Assembly: GCF_000239695.1 (NCBI RefSeq)
Contig: NZ_JH470338.1
Location: 1,065,545-1,129,544, forward strand
Direction: 5' to 3'
DNA from: Actinomyces graevenitzii C83
Lineage (GTDB): Bacteria; Actinomycetota; Actinomycetes; Actinomycetales; Actinomycetaceae
Length of the DNA stretch: 64,000 bases
Position 1 is the first letter of the stretch. Each line of letters opens with the position of its first letter. Positions 33,925 through 42,089 of the stretch are shown piece after piece. The notes under the pieces are model-generated. The model was given only the letters and a program-made list of their open reading frames with translations, was not told where the DNA came from and did not search any database. A program made the translations under genes and the position numbers.

Positions 33925-35091
33925 ATGAAACACAACCGTCAGCTTCCGCCTGCCCCCGTGTCCGGCGCTTGGAAAATCACTGACCCACATGCTTGTCGTC
34001 GCTTCGCTAATGTGGGTGATTTGCGCCTCGAAAATGACTCTATTTTGCCGGCAATTACACTCGCTTATGAGACTTGGGGCGAGCTTAACGAAGACCGTTC
34101 CAACGCCATTTTGATTGAGCACGCCCTCACCGGCGACGCCCACGTTATTGGCGAAGCTGAGCCCGGCCAGCCGACTGCTGGTTGGTGGTCACAGGTGGTG
34201 GGCCCGGATTTGGCTATCGACACTAACCGCTACTTTGTGGTTGCCATTAACGTGCTGGGTGGCTGTCAGGGCTCTACTGGACCGGCTTCTATTGCTCAGG
34301 ACGGCGCCCCTTACGGCTCGCGTTTCCCGGTGATTTCCACCCGCGATCAGGTGCGCGCCGAGGCTCGCCTGGCGGATCTGTTGGGGATTGAGCGCTGGAA
34401 CACGGTTGTGGGTGCCTCGCTGGGTGGCCACCGCGCTATCGAGTGGGCCACCATGTATCCGGGGCGCGTAGAGCGCCTGGTGATGGTAGCTTCAGGCGCG
34501 CAAACTACTGCTGAGCAGGCAGCTTGGGCACACACTCAGATTCGTGCGGTGCAGCTGGATCCGCACTGGAATGGTGGGGATTATTACGACGACGCCGTCG
34601 GCCCGGTAGCGGGGCTGGCACTAGCCCGTCAGATCGCCCACACCACCTACCGTTGTCCCAATGAGCTCGATGAGCGTTTTGGGCGCCTGCCGCAAAACGC
34701 TGAGGATCCGCTAACCGGCGGGCGCCTGGCGGTGGAGTCTTACCTGGATTATCACGGCGAAAAGCTGGTGCGTCGTTTTGATGCGGGCTCCTATGTAGCC
34801 CTGTGTCGCACCATGATCAGCCACAATGTGGGGCGTGAACGCGGCGGGCTGCGTTCTGCACTGCGAAAGGTTACCGCTAAAACGCTGTGTATCGCGGTAG
34901 ACAGTGACCGTCTTTTCTTCCCCGCCCAGGTCAAGCGCATGGCTGATCTGATCCCTAACGCCAGCTACGCCCTAATTCACTCTGCTCACGGCCATGACGG
35001 CTTCTTGATCGAGTTTGATCAGGTCAACGAGCTGCTTGCAGATTTTTTAGATTCCGGGGCACGTCAGAATCTAAGTTACTGGGCTAGCTAG
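33925..35091 (+). CDS. metX: Homoserine O-acetyltransferase
   Basis: A 388-residue alpha/beta-hydrolase that activates homoserine for methionine synthesis. Motifs: ITLAYETWGELN, ALTGDAHV, VVAINVLGGCQGSTGPAS, the nucleophile elbow VVGASLGGHRAIEWA (Ser in GASLGG), VDSDRLFFPAQ with the catalytic Asp, and SAHGHDGFLIE with the catalytic His. Note GASLGGHRA where many MetX have GGSMGGMQA. ATG at 33925 follows AGAAGGCATTCCC. No metY partner is next to it. A terminator follows. Confidence 0.93.
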   Translation: MKHNRQLPPAPVSGAWKITDPHACRRFANVGDLRLENDSILPAITLAYETWGELNEDRSNAILIEHALTGDAHVIGEAEPGQPTAGWWSQVVGPDLAIDTNRYFVVAINVLGGCQGSTGPASIAQDGAPYGSRFPVISTRDQVRAEARLADLLGIERWNTVVGASLGGHRAIEWATMYPGRVERLVMVASGAQTTAEQAAWAHTQIRAVQLDPHWNGGDYYDDAVGPVAGLALARQIAHTTYRCPNELDERFGRLPQNAEDPLTGGRLAVESYLDYHGEKLVRRFDAGSYVALCRTMISHNVGRERGGLRSALRKVTAKTLCIAVDSDRLFFPAQVKRMADLIPNASYALIHSAHGHDGFLIEFDQVNELLADFLDSGARQNLSYWAS

Positions 35092-35102
35092 CCCCCAGCT
35101 TT

Positions 35103-35135
35103 AGCTCCCGCTGGCCACGAAAGCCAACGGGAGCT
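35103..35135. terminator. Bidirectional terminator between metX and the amylase gene
   Basis: AGCTCCCGCTGGC (35103-35115) pairs with GCCAACGGGAGCT (35123-35135) with one mismatch. It lies between convergent genes. Confidence 0.75.
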
Positions 35136-35149
35136 TACGGCGTCGGCAC

Positions 35150-36661
35150 TTAATTACGCGGGCGGGTGAGCTTATCCTGACCGTAATCGAGCAGCTCACG
35201 GGCCACGGAGGGCACATAAACACTCAGGCCCCCGTCGCTTACTGGGAAAGTAGCCCAACCTTCCTCATCCACCTGGACAGTGTCTTGCTCGCCAATCATG
35301 CACGTCCAGTAGGAGCCGGCGTGCGCCTGGCCTACATACATGCGCTTGGTGCCGGCCCGGCGATCTGAGAACAGCACGGCCACACCCGAGGCGGGGCGGT
35401 AGTCGTCACCCTCGCGGGTAAAGCCCACCACGTCGGCGTCGTCGAAGTAGTCGTGCTGGGGGCCGTACGCCAAGAAGTGACGGATATTCATCAAAACCGG
35501 CAGCTCAGTGACCGCAGCTAGGTCCCCTGTTTCCGGGGTGCCAAACAGATCGCCCCAGAACACGCAAGGCATCCCCTGTTCACGCAGCAAAATCAGCGCA
35601 TAAGCGGAGGGTTTAAACCAAGCCTGCACCGGTGACTCTAGCGACTGGCCCGGCTGGGTGTCGTGGTTTTCCACGAAGGTAACCGCACGCTCAGGATCCG
35701 CCGCCACCAAAGTGTCATTAAACAATGCACCCAAATCTACTTCACCATTAGAGCATGATGCATAAAATAGTTTAAAGTGCAAAGGCACATCAAACAGACT
35801 TATGTAGGGTACAGTAGCCAGGTATGAACGCAGCACGTTCACATCCCGCGACCAGTACTCCCCTACCGCCGGCAGCGCCTTGCCGGTCCGCTGGCGCAGC
35901 TTGGGTAGCCATAGCGCGAAGAAGTCAGCGCCCACGTGCTTAAGCGCATCTAGGCGTAGGCCGTCAATGCCGGTGGTTTGCACATACCAGCGTCCCCAGG
36001 TGTCGAGCTCTTCATGCACCTTGGGGTCGGATACGTGCACGTCGCAGCCCATTAGGTAGTCATAGTTACCCAGTTCGTCATCCACGTTCTGGTTCCAGGA
36101 CTTGCCTTCAAAAAGCCACAGGCCGGTTTGCTGGCGTGCATCATCCCAGTCCACAGCCTTAAAACAGGTGTGATCCCAGATGAAGTCAGAGTATTTGCCA
36201 TTGCGCCCGGGGAAGGTGAAGCGGGTCCACACCCGGATGTCTTCAGGCCCGCCAATGATCCGACGCCGGTCATAGGGGTCCACCTGCATGGCTTTTACGT
36301 TCTCTAGCTCATCTGCGCCCATGCGGTGGTTGAGTACGATGTCTGCCACCACTGAGATACCGGCGCTGTGCAGGGCGTCGACGGCGGCCAGGTACTCATC
36401 CTTGGTGCCGTACTTGGTGGGGATTGAGCCTTTTTGGTCAAATTCGCCCAGGTCGTAGAGGTCATAGACCCCATAACCAACGTCTTCTATGCCGGTGTGT
36501 CCTTTATAGGCCGGCGGCAGCCAGGCTGCAGTAACCCCGGAGTCTGCCAGTAGCTGGGCGTTGTCAGCTAGCAGATTCCAGTGGCTGGCATCAGCGTTTA
36601 AGTCCCAGGCAAAAGCCTGCAACAAGACTGGATTAGCTGCGTCAGGATCTAGTTGATGCAT
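35150..36661 (-). CDS. Cytoplasmic alpha-amylase, GH13
   Basis: A 503-residue GH13 enzyme without a signal peptide, resembling the subfamily 5 cytoplasmic alpha-amylases (AmyS/AmyA type) that cleave maltodextrins or glycogen-derived chains. The catalytic triad sits in GLRLDALKHVG (Asp nucleophile), AVGEYWS (Glu acid/base) and FVENHDTQPG (Asp). VADIVLNHRMGAD is conserved region I. The start MHQLDPDAANPVLLQAFAWD is standard. A decayed copy of its first 20 codons lies at 37823-37890, showing an old duplication. A gene for a membrane protein is 57 bases upstream on the same strand. Confidence 0.9.
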   Translation of the reverse strand: MHQLDPDAANPVLLQAFAWDLNADASHWNLLADNAQLLADSGVTAAWLPPAYKGHTGIEDVGYGVYDLYDLGEFDQKGSIPTKYGTKDEYLAAVDALHSAGISVVADIVLNHRMGADELENVKAMQVDPYDRRRIIGGPEDIRVWTRFTFPGRNGKYSDFIWDHTCFKAVDWDDARQQTGLWLFEGKSWNQNVDDELGNYDYLMGCDVHVSDPKVHEELDTWGRWYVQTTGIDGLRLDALKHVGADFFALWLPKLRQRTGKALPAVGEYWSRDVNVLRSYLATVPYISLFDVPLHFKLFYASCSNGEVDLGALFNDTLVAADPERAVTFVENHDTQPGQSLESPVQAWFKPSAYALILLREQGMPCVFWGDLFGTPETGDLAAVTELPVLMNIRHFLAYGPQHDYFDDADVVGFTREGDDYRPASGVAVLFSDRRAGTKRMYVGQAHAGSYWTCMIGEQDTVQVDEEGWATFPVSDGGLSVYVPSVARELLDYGQDKLTRPRN

Positions 36662-36718
36662 AGGGTGATTTTACCTTTCGCTCTAGCTCAGCAGACTAAG
36701 CTTGCGGTTGTCTTTTAG

Positions 36719-37732
36719 CTAAGCGCGTCGGTTACGCGCAATTTCACTGGTTACTGCCCAGCGGGTGTATCGCTGTTCAGCAATAATGCGTTCTTGGTTG
36801 TTAAGCATGCGTAGCTGGTTGTTAAGCATGGCTCGGTTCTGGCTTTCAATGCGTTGACGGTGCATATCGCCTTCATAAACATTGATCACTTCTTGCAGGG
36901 TAGAGGCACGATAGTTATCAACTAACTGCCACATGTAGGCCACAGCATTTGCCAGCAAATAGGCTGCCGGGAATTTACCTTGGTAGTTATCCCGATATTC
37001 ACCTACTAGGGAGTTAATCTCATCTACTACCGCTTTTTCAAGCTCGTGAACCTGCTCATTATGGGCTTCGCGAGAGTTAGTGGCCGCATCTTCACTGGCA
37101 TTGTGGCGCTTAACTTTTGCATTATGCACCACGAGCATAATGGCACTGATCAGCACACCTAAAACCAGGTTGCCAAGTAAAAACAACAGTAGCGTAATCA
37201 ACATGGACGTCGTGGGGGTTTTGGACCCAAGGGTAATTAACAAACCCAACAGCGTCCAGGCCAGCAAGAATGGCACCAGGTGCGAGACAATTGCCAGCGA
37301 AACAAAGTGTTCCTCTTCGCAAGCTTTCAAGCGCGAGTAGTCTTTGACACCCTTAGTGGAGCCATCATGCTTAGCTACCAAGATTCTCCTGAATGCATGG
37401 TGGAAAAGTTTTTGCAGGCCAATGTAGAAGCCAATAGTCCATGGCCCGATTGTGAAAAGCATATACATAGCCGCCAGAAGACTTCCTTTGGCAACCGCAA
37501 TAAAAAGTACCACAAGGAGTACCAAAAACACCCACGAAACACAGCGGGCCGTATTGGCAATAAATTGGGGTCGCTTCCAGATCTGCCGATAGTCGGCGTA
37601 ACGATATTGCCCGCGAATACCATTGAGGTTCTCGTGTAGCTCATCGCTACGATGCAAGATATAGGACAAGCGCCCCAACCAGTTTTTGAGCTCCTCGCGC
37701 TGAGTTAGCTGCTCAGACTCCCCCATGCCCAA
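36719..37732 (-). CDS. Membrane protein of unknown function, paralogue 1
   Basis: A 337-residue protein with an N-terminal soluble helical part (about 1-55, REELKNWLGRLSYILHRSDELHENL), four membrane helices in two pairs (about 62-105 and 143-200), then a long charged helical C-terminus with HNEQVHELEKAVVDEINSLVGEYRDNYQGKFPAAYL and YRASTLQEVINVYEGD. It is a clear paralogue of the gene at 37932-38915, sharing this layout and motifs. I do not recognise the family. The C-terminal 80 residues could form a coiled coil. GGAAAGGAATTTGGGC precedes the ATG at 37732. Confidence 0.75.
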   Translation of the reverse strand: MGMGESEQLTQREELKNWLGRLSYILHRSDELHENLNGIRGQYRYADYRQIWKRPQFIANTARCVSWVFLVLLVVLFIAVAKGSLLAAMYMLFTIGPWTIGFYIGLQKLFHHAFRRILVAKHDGSTKGVKDYSRLKACEEEHFVSLAIVSHLVPFLLAWTLLGLLITLGSKTPTTSMLITLLLFLLGNLVLGVLISAIMLVVHNAKVKRHNASEDAATNSREAHNEQVHELEKAVVDEINSLVGEYRDNYQGKFPAAYLLANAVAYMWQLVDNYRASTLQEVINVYEGDMHRQRIESQNRAMLNNQLRMLNNQERIIAEQRYTRWAVTSEIARNRRA

Positions 37733-37822
37733 ATTCCTTTCCTATAATCAACACTTTCACAGTGACTGACGCCATAATCTACCACTGGCGAGGCGGCGCA
37801 AACCAGCCCCTGCCAGCGGCTA

Positions 37823-37890
37823 AACCTGGCATTCAAGCTCCAGGCGTAGGCCTGAAGCAAGACTTAACTGGCGGCGTCGGAATCTAACGT
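37823..37890 (-). pseudogene. Relic of the amylase gene 5' end
   Basis: Read on the minus strand this translates as LDSDAAS-stop-VLLQAYAWSLNA, matching the amylase N-terminus LDPDAANPVLLQAFAWDLNA in frame, with a stop where NP should be. No further amylase sequence follows. It lies just downstream (on the minus strand) of membrane paralogue 2, exactly where the real amylase start lies relative to paralogue 1. It therefore marks a segmental duplication that copied the membrane gene and the first codons of the amylase gene. Confidence 0.8.
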
Positions 37891-37931
37891 CGCGCAACAT
37901 GAACCTTAACCTAAAGCTTTTATAGCCTTTT

Positions 37932-38915
37932 TTAGTGGTTCATGATCATGTTTGTTACCAGCACAGTATTTGCATACTGTTGCTGCGCAAGGATCTGGTT
38001 TTGGCGATCGAGGATCGCGCGCTGCTGATCGGCCAGCTGCTGCTGACGTGCGTCAGCTTCATAAACGTTGATTGCCTCTTGGAGCGTGGAGGCGCGGTAG
38101 TTGGTGACTAGCTGCCACATGTAGTCAACCACTCCGGGCCTTAAGTAAGCGGCGGGGAAATTACCCAGGTAGGTGTCCGTAAACTCTCCAACTAGAGTGT
38201 TAATCTCATCCACCAGCTCTTTTTCGCTGTCATAAACACGCTGGTTGTGGAGGTTTCTAGCTTCAGCGTCAGCAGTTTCAGCCGCGTTATGTGTCCTAAC
38301 CTTGTGGTTGTGCAACAGCAACGTTACCACACTAGCTACCGCCCCAACCAGCAGGTTTACAAAAAGCCAGATAGCCAGCATCAGAGTTTCGTTAGCCACG
38401 GTGGGCTCATTAGTCGAGGCTCCCGCCATCATCAGCCAGAGCAGCAAGAACGGCACCAGGTGCCCCACCGCCATCGGCAGAACCAAGCGTTCTTTACCGC
38501 GAATACGCATCCGCTCTTGTCGCTCTAGAGCTTCAGAGCTTAATTTTTTAACCAATACTCGCTCTGTCACAAAATACGTGAGCTTATATACTCCGTAATA
38601 AAGCAAGATTAAAATTATTAGAACAGCAACATTTACAAGTGATTTAGCGGCGCCAGACTGTTTGCTATCAGCTATAAATAGTGGGATTAAAACCACAGCA
38701 AAAAGCAGCAATAATGCAAACCCAGAGTATTTAATGGTGTTAGCCAAAAATTGGGCTAACTTCCAAGGCTGCCAATAGTCAGGCTGCTTATACTGTTTTC
38801 TGACATACCCCAATTTTTGGTGCAGATGGTCGCTACTGCGCAGAATATAGGATAACCGCCCCAGCCAGTCCCTTAATTCTTCGCGTTGAGTTGTTTCTAC
38901 TTGCCCCACGGGCAC
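37932..38915 (-). CDS. Membrane protein of unknown function, paralogue 2
   Basis: A 327-residue paralogue of the gene at 36719-37732: same N-terminal REELRDWLGRLSYILRSSDHLHQKL, two helix pairs (about 62-105 and 145-195), VKTHN/KVRTHNAAE turn, and DEINTLVGEFTDTYLGNFPAAYL plus YRASTLQEAINVYEAD near the end, then a Gln-rich coiled segment (QQQLADQQRAILDRQNQILAQQQ). GAAGGAGTGTGCCC precedes the start. Direct sequence similarity also extends into the upstream TCAACACTnTTTCACAGTG stretch of both genes. Function unknown. Confidence 0.75.
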   Translation of the reverse strand: MPVGQVETTQREELRDWLGRLSYILRSSDHLHQKLGYVRKQYKQPDYWQPWKLAQFLANTIKYSGFALLLLFAVVLIPLFIADSKQSGAAKSLVNVAVLIILILLYYGVYKLTYFVTERVLVKKLSSEALERQERMRIRGKERLVLPMAVGHLVPFLLLWLMMAGASTNEPTVANETLMLAIWLFVNLLVGAVASVVTLLLHNHKVRTHNAAETADAEARNLHNQRVYDSEKELVDEINTLVGEFTDTYLGNFPAAYLRPGVVDYMWQLVTNYRASTLQEAINVYEADARQQQLADQQRAILDRQNQILAQQQYANTVLVTNMIMNH

Positions 38916-39005
38916 ACTCCTTCATCATAGCCACACTTTCTTGGCGCTCAACACTCTTTCACAGTGCTCAGCACCTACAGCGTTTTGGCTGTCTAATATG
39001 CTTCG

Positions 39006-40274
39006 CTAACTGGCTTTGCCAGAGGCCAGTTTGCGGTAAACCAACTCCAGTCTACTAACACAATCGTTAATGTCGTAGTGCGCGCCAATATTTAAGTATT
39101 TTTGCGCCTCGGTTTGCCGGCGGTCATTATCGCTAAGCCAGTAGTCGATGGCGCGCGCCAAGGCTTTAGGATCGCGGGCCTTGAAGCGACTGTGGGCATC
39201 TAGAGCAAATTGGCTTGTGGCCGTAAGTGGCGAGTGTGCGATTACCGGCACCACCCCGTGGCGCAGCACTTCCAGGCAGGACAGACCTTCCACCTCGATG
39301 AATGCGGCGTGAATGTAGAGGTCGGCTTGCTCAGCTTGAGCGTCCAGCCCGGCGGCGTCGAAAAAGTTAAAGCTGGGGGCGTGTTTTAGCACCCCGTCGT
39401 GCACTAGGCGACTAGCTGCGCGTCGCAAGGATTTTTCTGTGGGCCCGCGACCTGCAAAAACCAACTGGATTTGGGAGGCGTAGCGGCTGTGGCGCATGGC
39501 TTTGAGGATGGTGGCCTGGTCTTTTTCGCGCGAGAAACGCCCCACCACCAGCAGCCGGTAAATCTGCTCGCCCTCTGGCTGCGCTTCCCCGGAAGTTTGC
39601 TTAGCTTCGGCTTGCTGCCTGCCAGACTCACGGCGTTCAGTCTTTGCGCCAGGCACTGGTTCTGCGCCTCCAGCTGGTTTCGACGGCGCCAGGCCCACCC
39701 CGTTAGAAATGGTCACTAGCTTGTCCCCCAGCCCCCATCGCTGCAGGCGCTGGCGCACTGAGTCTGAGGGGCACTGCACCACCTGCACCAAAGCGTAGAT
39801 GCGCCGTCGCCAAGATGCCAACAAAAACGCATTGAGTGGCCAGACACCGTCTAGGTGAATGGTTGCGGTGATGTTTTCGGGGTGGATGTGGTAGGTGGCC
39901 AGCACTGGCGTGCCTACGCGTTTAGCGACGTGGGCGGTGCGGGCCTGCAAGCCGAAGGGCTCCTCCAGGTGGACGACGTCGGCCCAGGCCACAGCCTGCT
40001 TAATCACCTTACGTTTGGGTTTAGCGAAGGCGTAACCTTGGGCTGAGATGATGGCGTCGGCTAGCGGGAAATGCCTGGCGGGCAGGGGGAATTCCGGGGC
40101 GGTGAAGTTACATGCCTGGGCTTGCTCGGTGGTGCCGGAGCTGAGTACCCGCACGTCATGGCCACGTTCGCGCAGCAGGGTAATGGTACGTCGCGCGGAG
40201 GCGGACAGGCCGTTGCCACGGGTGTAGAGATTGTTGATAACAAACAGAAGCTTCAGCGGTTCGGTCCGTTCCAT
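39006..40274 (-). CDS. GT4-type glycosyltransferase
   Basis: A 422-residue GT-B fold enzyme. N-terminal domain: KLLFVINNLYTRGNGLSASARRTITLLRERGHDVRVLSSG; C-terminal nucleotide-sugar half: YRLLVVGRFSREKDQATILKAM, VFAGRGP, YIHAAFIEVEGLSCLEVLRHGVVPVIA, the E-x7-E type motif of family 4. It resembles 1,2-diacylglycerol or mannosyl transferases, but acceptor and donor cannot be assigned. A charged, Gln/Glu-rich insert (about 205-240, KTERRESGRQQAEAKQTSGE) separates the halves. It overlaps no partner gene; the closest same-strand gene is membrane paralogue 2. Confidence 0.85.
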   Translation of the reverse strand: MERTEPLKLLFVINNLYTRGNGLSASARRTITLLRERGHDVRVLSSGTTEQAQACNFTAPEFPLPARHFPLADAIISAQGYAFAKPKRKVIKQAVAWADVVHLEEPFGLQARTAHVAKRVGTPVLATYHIHPENITATIHLDGVWPLNAFLLASWRRRIYALVQVVQCPSDSVRQRLQRWGLGDKLVTISNGVGLAPSKPAGGAEPVPGAKTERRESGRQQAEAKQTSGEAQPEGEQIYRLLVVGRFSREKDQATILKAMRHSRYASQIQLVFAGRGPTEKSLRRAASRLVHDGVLKHAPSFNFFDAAGLDAQAEQADLYIHAAFIEVEGLSCLEVLRHGVVPVIAHSPLTATSQFALDAHSRFKARDPKALARAIDYWLSDNDRRQTEAQKYLNIGAHYDINDCVSRLELVYRKLASGKAS

Positions 40275-40518
40275 GGGCTAAGTGTGACACACAACCCTTA
40301 AAACTCGCCGAGGATTGTAAAACCGTGCTGAGCCAGTCCAACACAGCTACATTTTTGCCCGGCTTGGCGCGGTTTGCCCGGCCAAGCATGGTCCGCCCCG
40401 CCCTGCGCGGCTTACCCCACCCCGCGCCGGTCACACTCAGCCTCACCCGCCTGGCATGGTTTGTCCCACCCCGCACCGGCCGCCTTACCCACTTCCCTAG
40501 CTACGGCCAAGAATTGAC

Positions 40519-40535
40519 TTTAAGCCCAGCTTAAA
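40519..40535. promoter_or_regulatory. Perfect palindrome upstream of the Mop gene
   Basis: TTTAAGC-CCA-GCTTAAA is a perfect 7-bp inverted repeat ending 50 bases before the Mop start, with GATAGT (40541-40546) as a possible -10 just downstream. It could be an operator, for example for a molybdate-responsive regulator, but no regulator is linked. The rest of 40275-40518 is GC-rich and holds no gene that I can support. Confidence 0.5.
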
Positions 40536-40585
40536 GCGGTGATAGTGTGCAATTAACGTATTTTTTACCGAAAGGAGCAGAGAAA

Positions 40586-40798
40586 ATGAAGCTGTCTGCA
40601 CGCAACCAGTTCCCCGGCAAGGTTGTTGAGGTCACCGAGGGTGCCGTTAACGGTATCGTCAAGATTGAAATCGCCCCTGGCCTGGTAATTTCCTCTTCCA
40701 TCACCAACGCCGCCATTGAGGAGCTAGGCCTGAAGGTTGGCGCCGAAGCCGTAGCAGTCATCAAGGCTTCCAACGTGATTGTTGGCGTCGAAGACTGA
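40586..40798 (+). CDS. Molybdopterin-binding (Mop/TOBE) protein
   Basis: A 70-residue single-domain molbindin: MKLSARNQFPGKVVEVTEGAVNGIVKIEI...ISSSITNAAIEELGLKVG...AVAVIKASNVIVG. This is the classic Mop domain that oligomerises to bind molybdate or tungstate in the cytoplasm, for storage or homeostasis. ATG at 40586 follows AAAGGAGCAGAGAAA. It is full length for a single-domain Mop protein. No mod transport genes are in the window. Confidence 0.92.
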   Translation: MKLSARNQFPGKVVEVTEGAVNGIVKIEIAPGLVISSSITNAAIEELGLKVGAEAVAVIKASNVIVGVED

Positions 40799-40874
40799 CC
40801 CGCGCCGGCTACTTTGCCGCTTTGCGCCTAGTTCCAGTCCTGCATTCGTTAACGACGACGCCGCAGCACCTGGT

Positions 40875-41969
40875 CTAGGCGCTTGCAGCCACTAAAACTG
40901 GGTTGAGCTCCACCCAGCGAACCGCCAGCTGGGTGAGCACGTCACTGGCTTGCATCGCTTCAGCATAGTTAGTGGCAACTGCGCGGGTTTTCAGGCCACC
41001 AAGGGCCTGACCCAGCCGGGCGACGTCGTCGTCAGCTAAAGCCACCTGAGAGGTGACAATCCGCCCAAACCGCTTGGCCAGGGCAGTAAAACCGCGATCC
41101 CAGTTGAGGCCGCCATTGTCGTAAATCTCGTGGGAAATGCGGCCCGCAATACGGACAGCCTCGCCTTGCAAAGACCGCGCACGCCCAGAGCTAGGCACAA
41201 GCAAATCCCACAGCTGCCGGAACTGGTCTTCAACCTCAAGTGAGCAGTCAATTTCGACTCGCTGCCCCGCCTGCAGGGCTTGGTGCGGCACGGCCTGCTC
41301 AACCCCGAAAATTTCGCACAGCTGGGCTAGCGCCTCCACGTTTGCCTCAAAAACTGCCGGGTCTGCGTTGTGCCCATGGGTGATTAGCCGGCAGCGCTGG
41401 TTATCCATGCCTCGCAGCGAGTCCTGTTCCTTCCCGCCAGGGCGCGCCCCGTGTGCCAGCAGCACTCGGATCACTTCTAGCAGCTTGCGTGCGTCAAATA
41501 GACGCCGTCCAGCTAACGCATATTCGGTGAGCGTGTAGTTGCCGTACAGCTCAGAGTTCGCCTGGGCGTGCACATCTGCCCCCAATTTGATCAGCTGCTC
41601 TATGTCGGCGCTGGCCAGGTGCGCCACAGCTGCAAACAGCGCTGTGCGATCTGCATAGTCGCGGGCGTTAATGTTGCCGCCGCGCGAAATCAGGAACGGT
41701 ACCTGCTCGCTATGACCGCCGCGCACGCGCCAGTGAATGGGGGTGCACTGGTAGCGGTCTAGGCTGTTGATATCCTCGCCGCGCTGCAGGAAAAACTCTG
41801 TTATTTCCTGGCTGGCAGGAAAATGCATGAGCTGAGGCTTGTATGCGTCTGTGCGCAAATATGCCCCCACCTGGCAGTTTTTGACAGCCCGCGCCACCGC
41901 CTCAACATCGCCCGAGGCGATGATCTGCTCAATGTCTTCCGGCAGGGTTTTCCGCATCTGCGCGCCCAC
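40875..41969 (-). CDS. Ankyrin-repeat protein
   Basis: A 364-residue protein with at least four ankyrin repeats in the first half: EITEFFLQRGEDINSLDRYQCTPIHWRVRGG, EQVPFLISRGGNINARDYADRTALFAAVAHL, DIEQLIKLGADVHAQAN..., and VIRVLLAHGARPG. The C-terminal half (about 215-364) is a helical region without a known motif. Ankyrin repeats bind other proteins; the partner is unknown. GTG at 41969 follows AAGGAGCGAAT. Its 5' region lies in one copy of a 66-bp direct repeat that also occurs upstream of the next gene. Confidence 0.8.
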   Translation of the reverse strand: MGAQMRKTLPEDIEQIIASGDVEAVARAVKNCQVGAYLRTDAYKPQLMHFPASQEITEFFLQRGEDINSLDRYQCTPIHWRVRGGHSEQVPFLISRGGNINARDYADRTALFAAVAHLASADIEQLIKLGADVHAQANSELYGNYTLTEYALAGRRLFDARKLLEVIRVLLAHGARPGGKEQDSLRGMDNQRCRLITHGHNADPAVFEANVEALAQLCEIFGVEQAVPHQALQAGQRVEIDCSLEVEDQFRQLWDLLVPSSGRARSLQGEAVRIAGRISHEIYDNGGLNWDRGFTALAKRFGRIVTSQVALADDDVARLGQALGGLKTRAVATNYAEAMQASDVLTQLAVRWVELNPVLVAASA

Positions 41970-41970
41970 A

Positions 41971-42036
41971 TTCGCTCCTTCTTTGGCTGCTTGGCTCAGT
42001 TTAGCGCGGCCCTGTTTTTCTTCCCGACGACGCCGC
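41971..42036. repeat. 66-bp direct repeat, left copy
   Basis: It differs from 43289-43354 at only two positions. On the minus strand it carries CTAAACT (a possible -10) and AAGAAGGAGCGAA, the ribosome-binding site of the ankyrin gene. The pair brackets the XRE-ImmA gene. Confidence 0.9.
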
Positions 42037-42089
42037 TAGCAGTTCGACGCCGTCGACTCACGTACCTGGGAACCTACCAAGCTTCCTTT

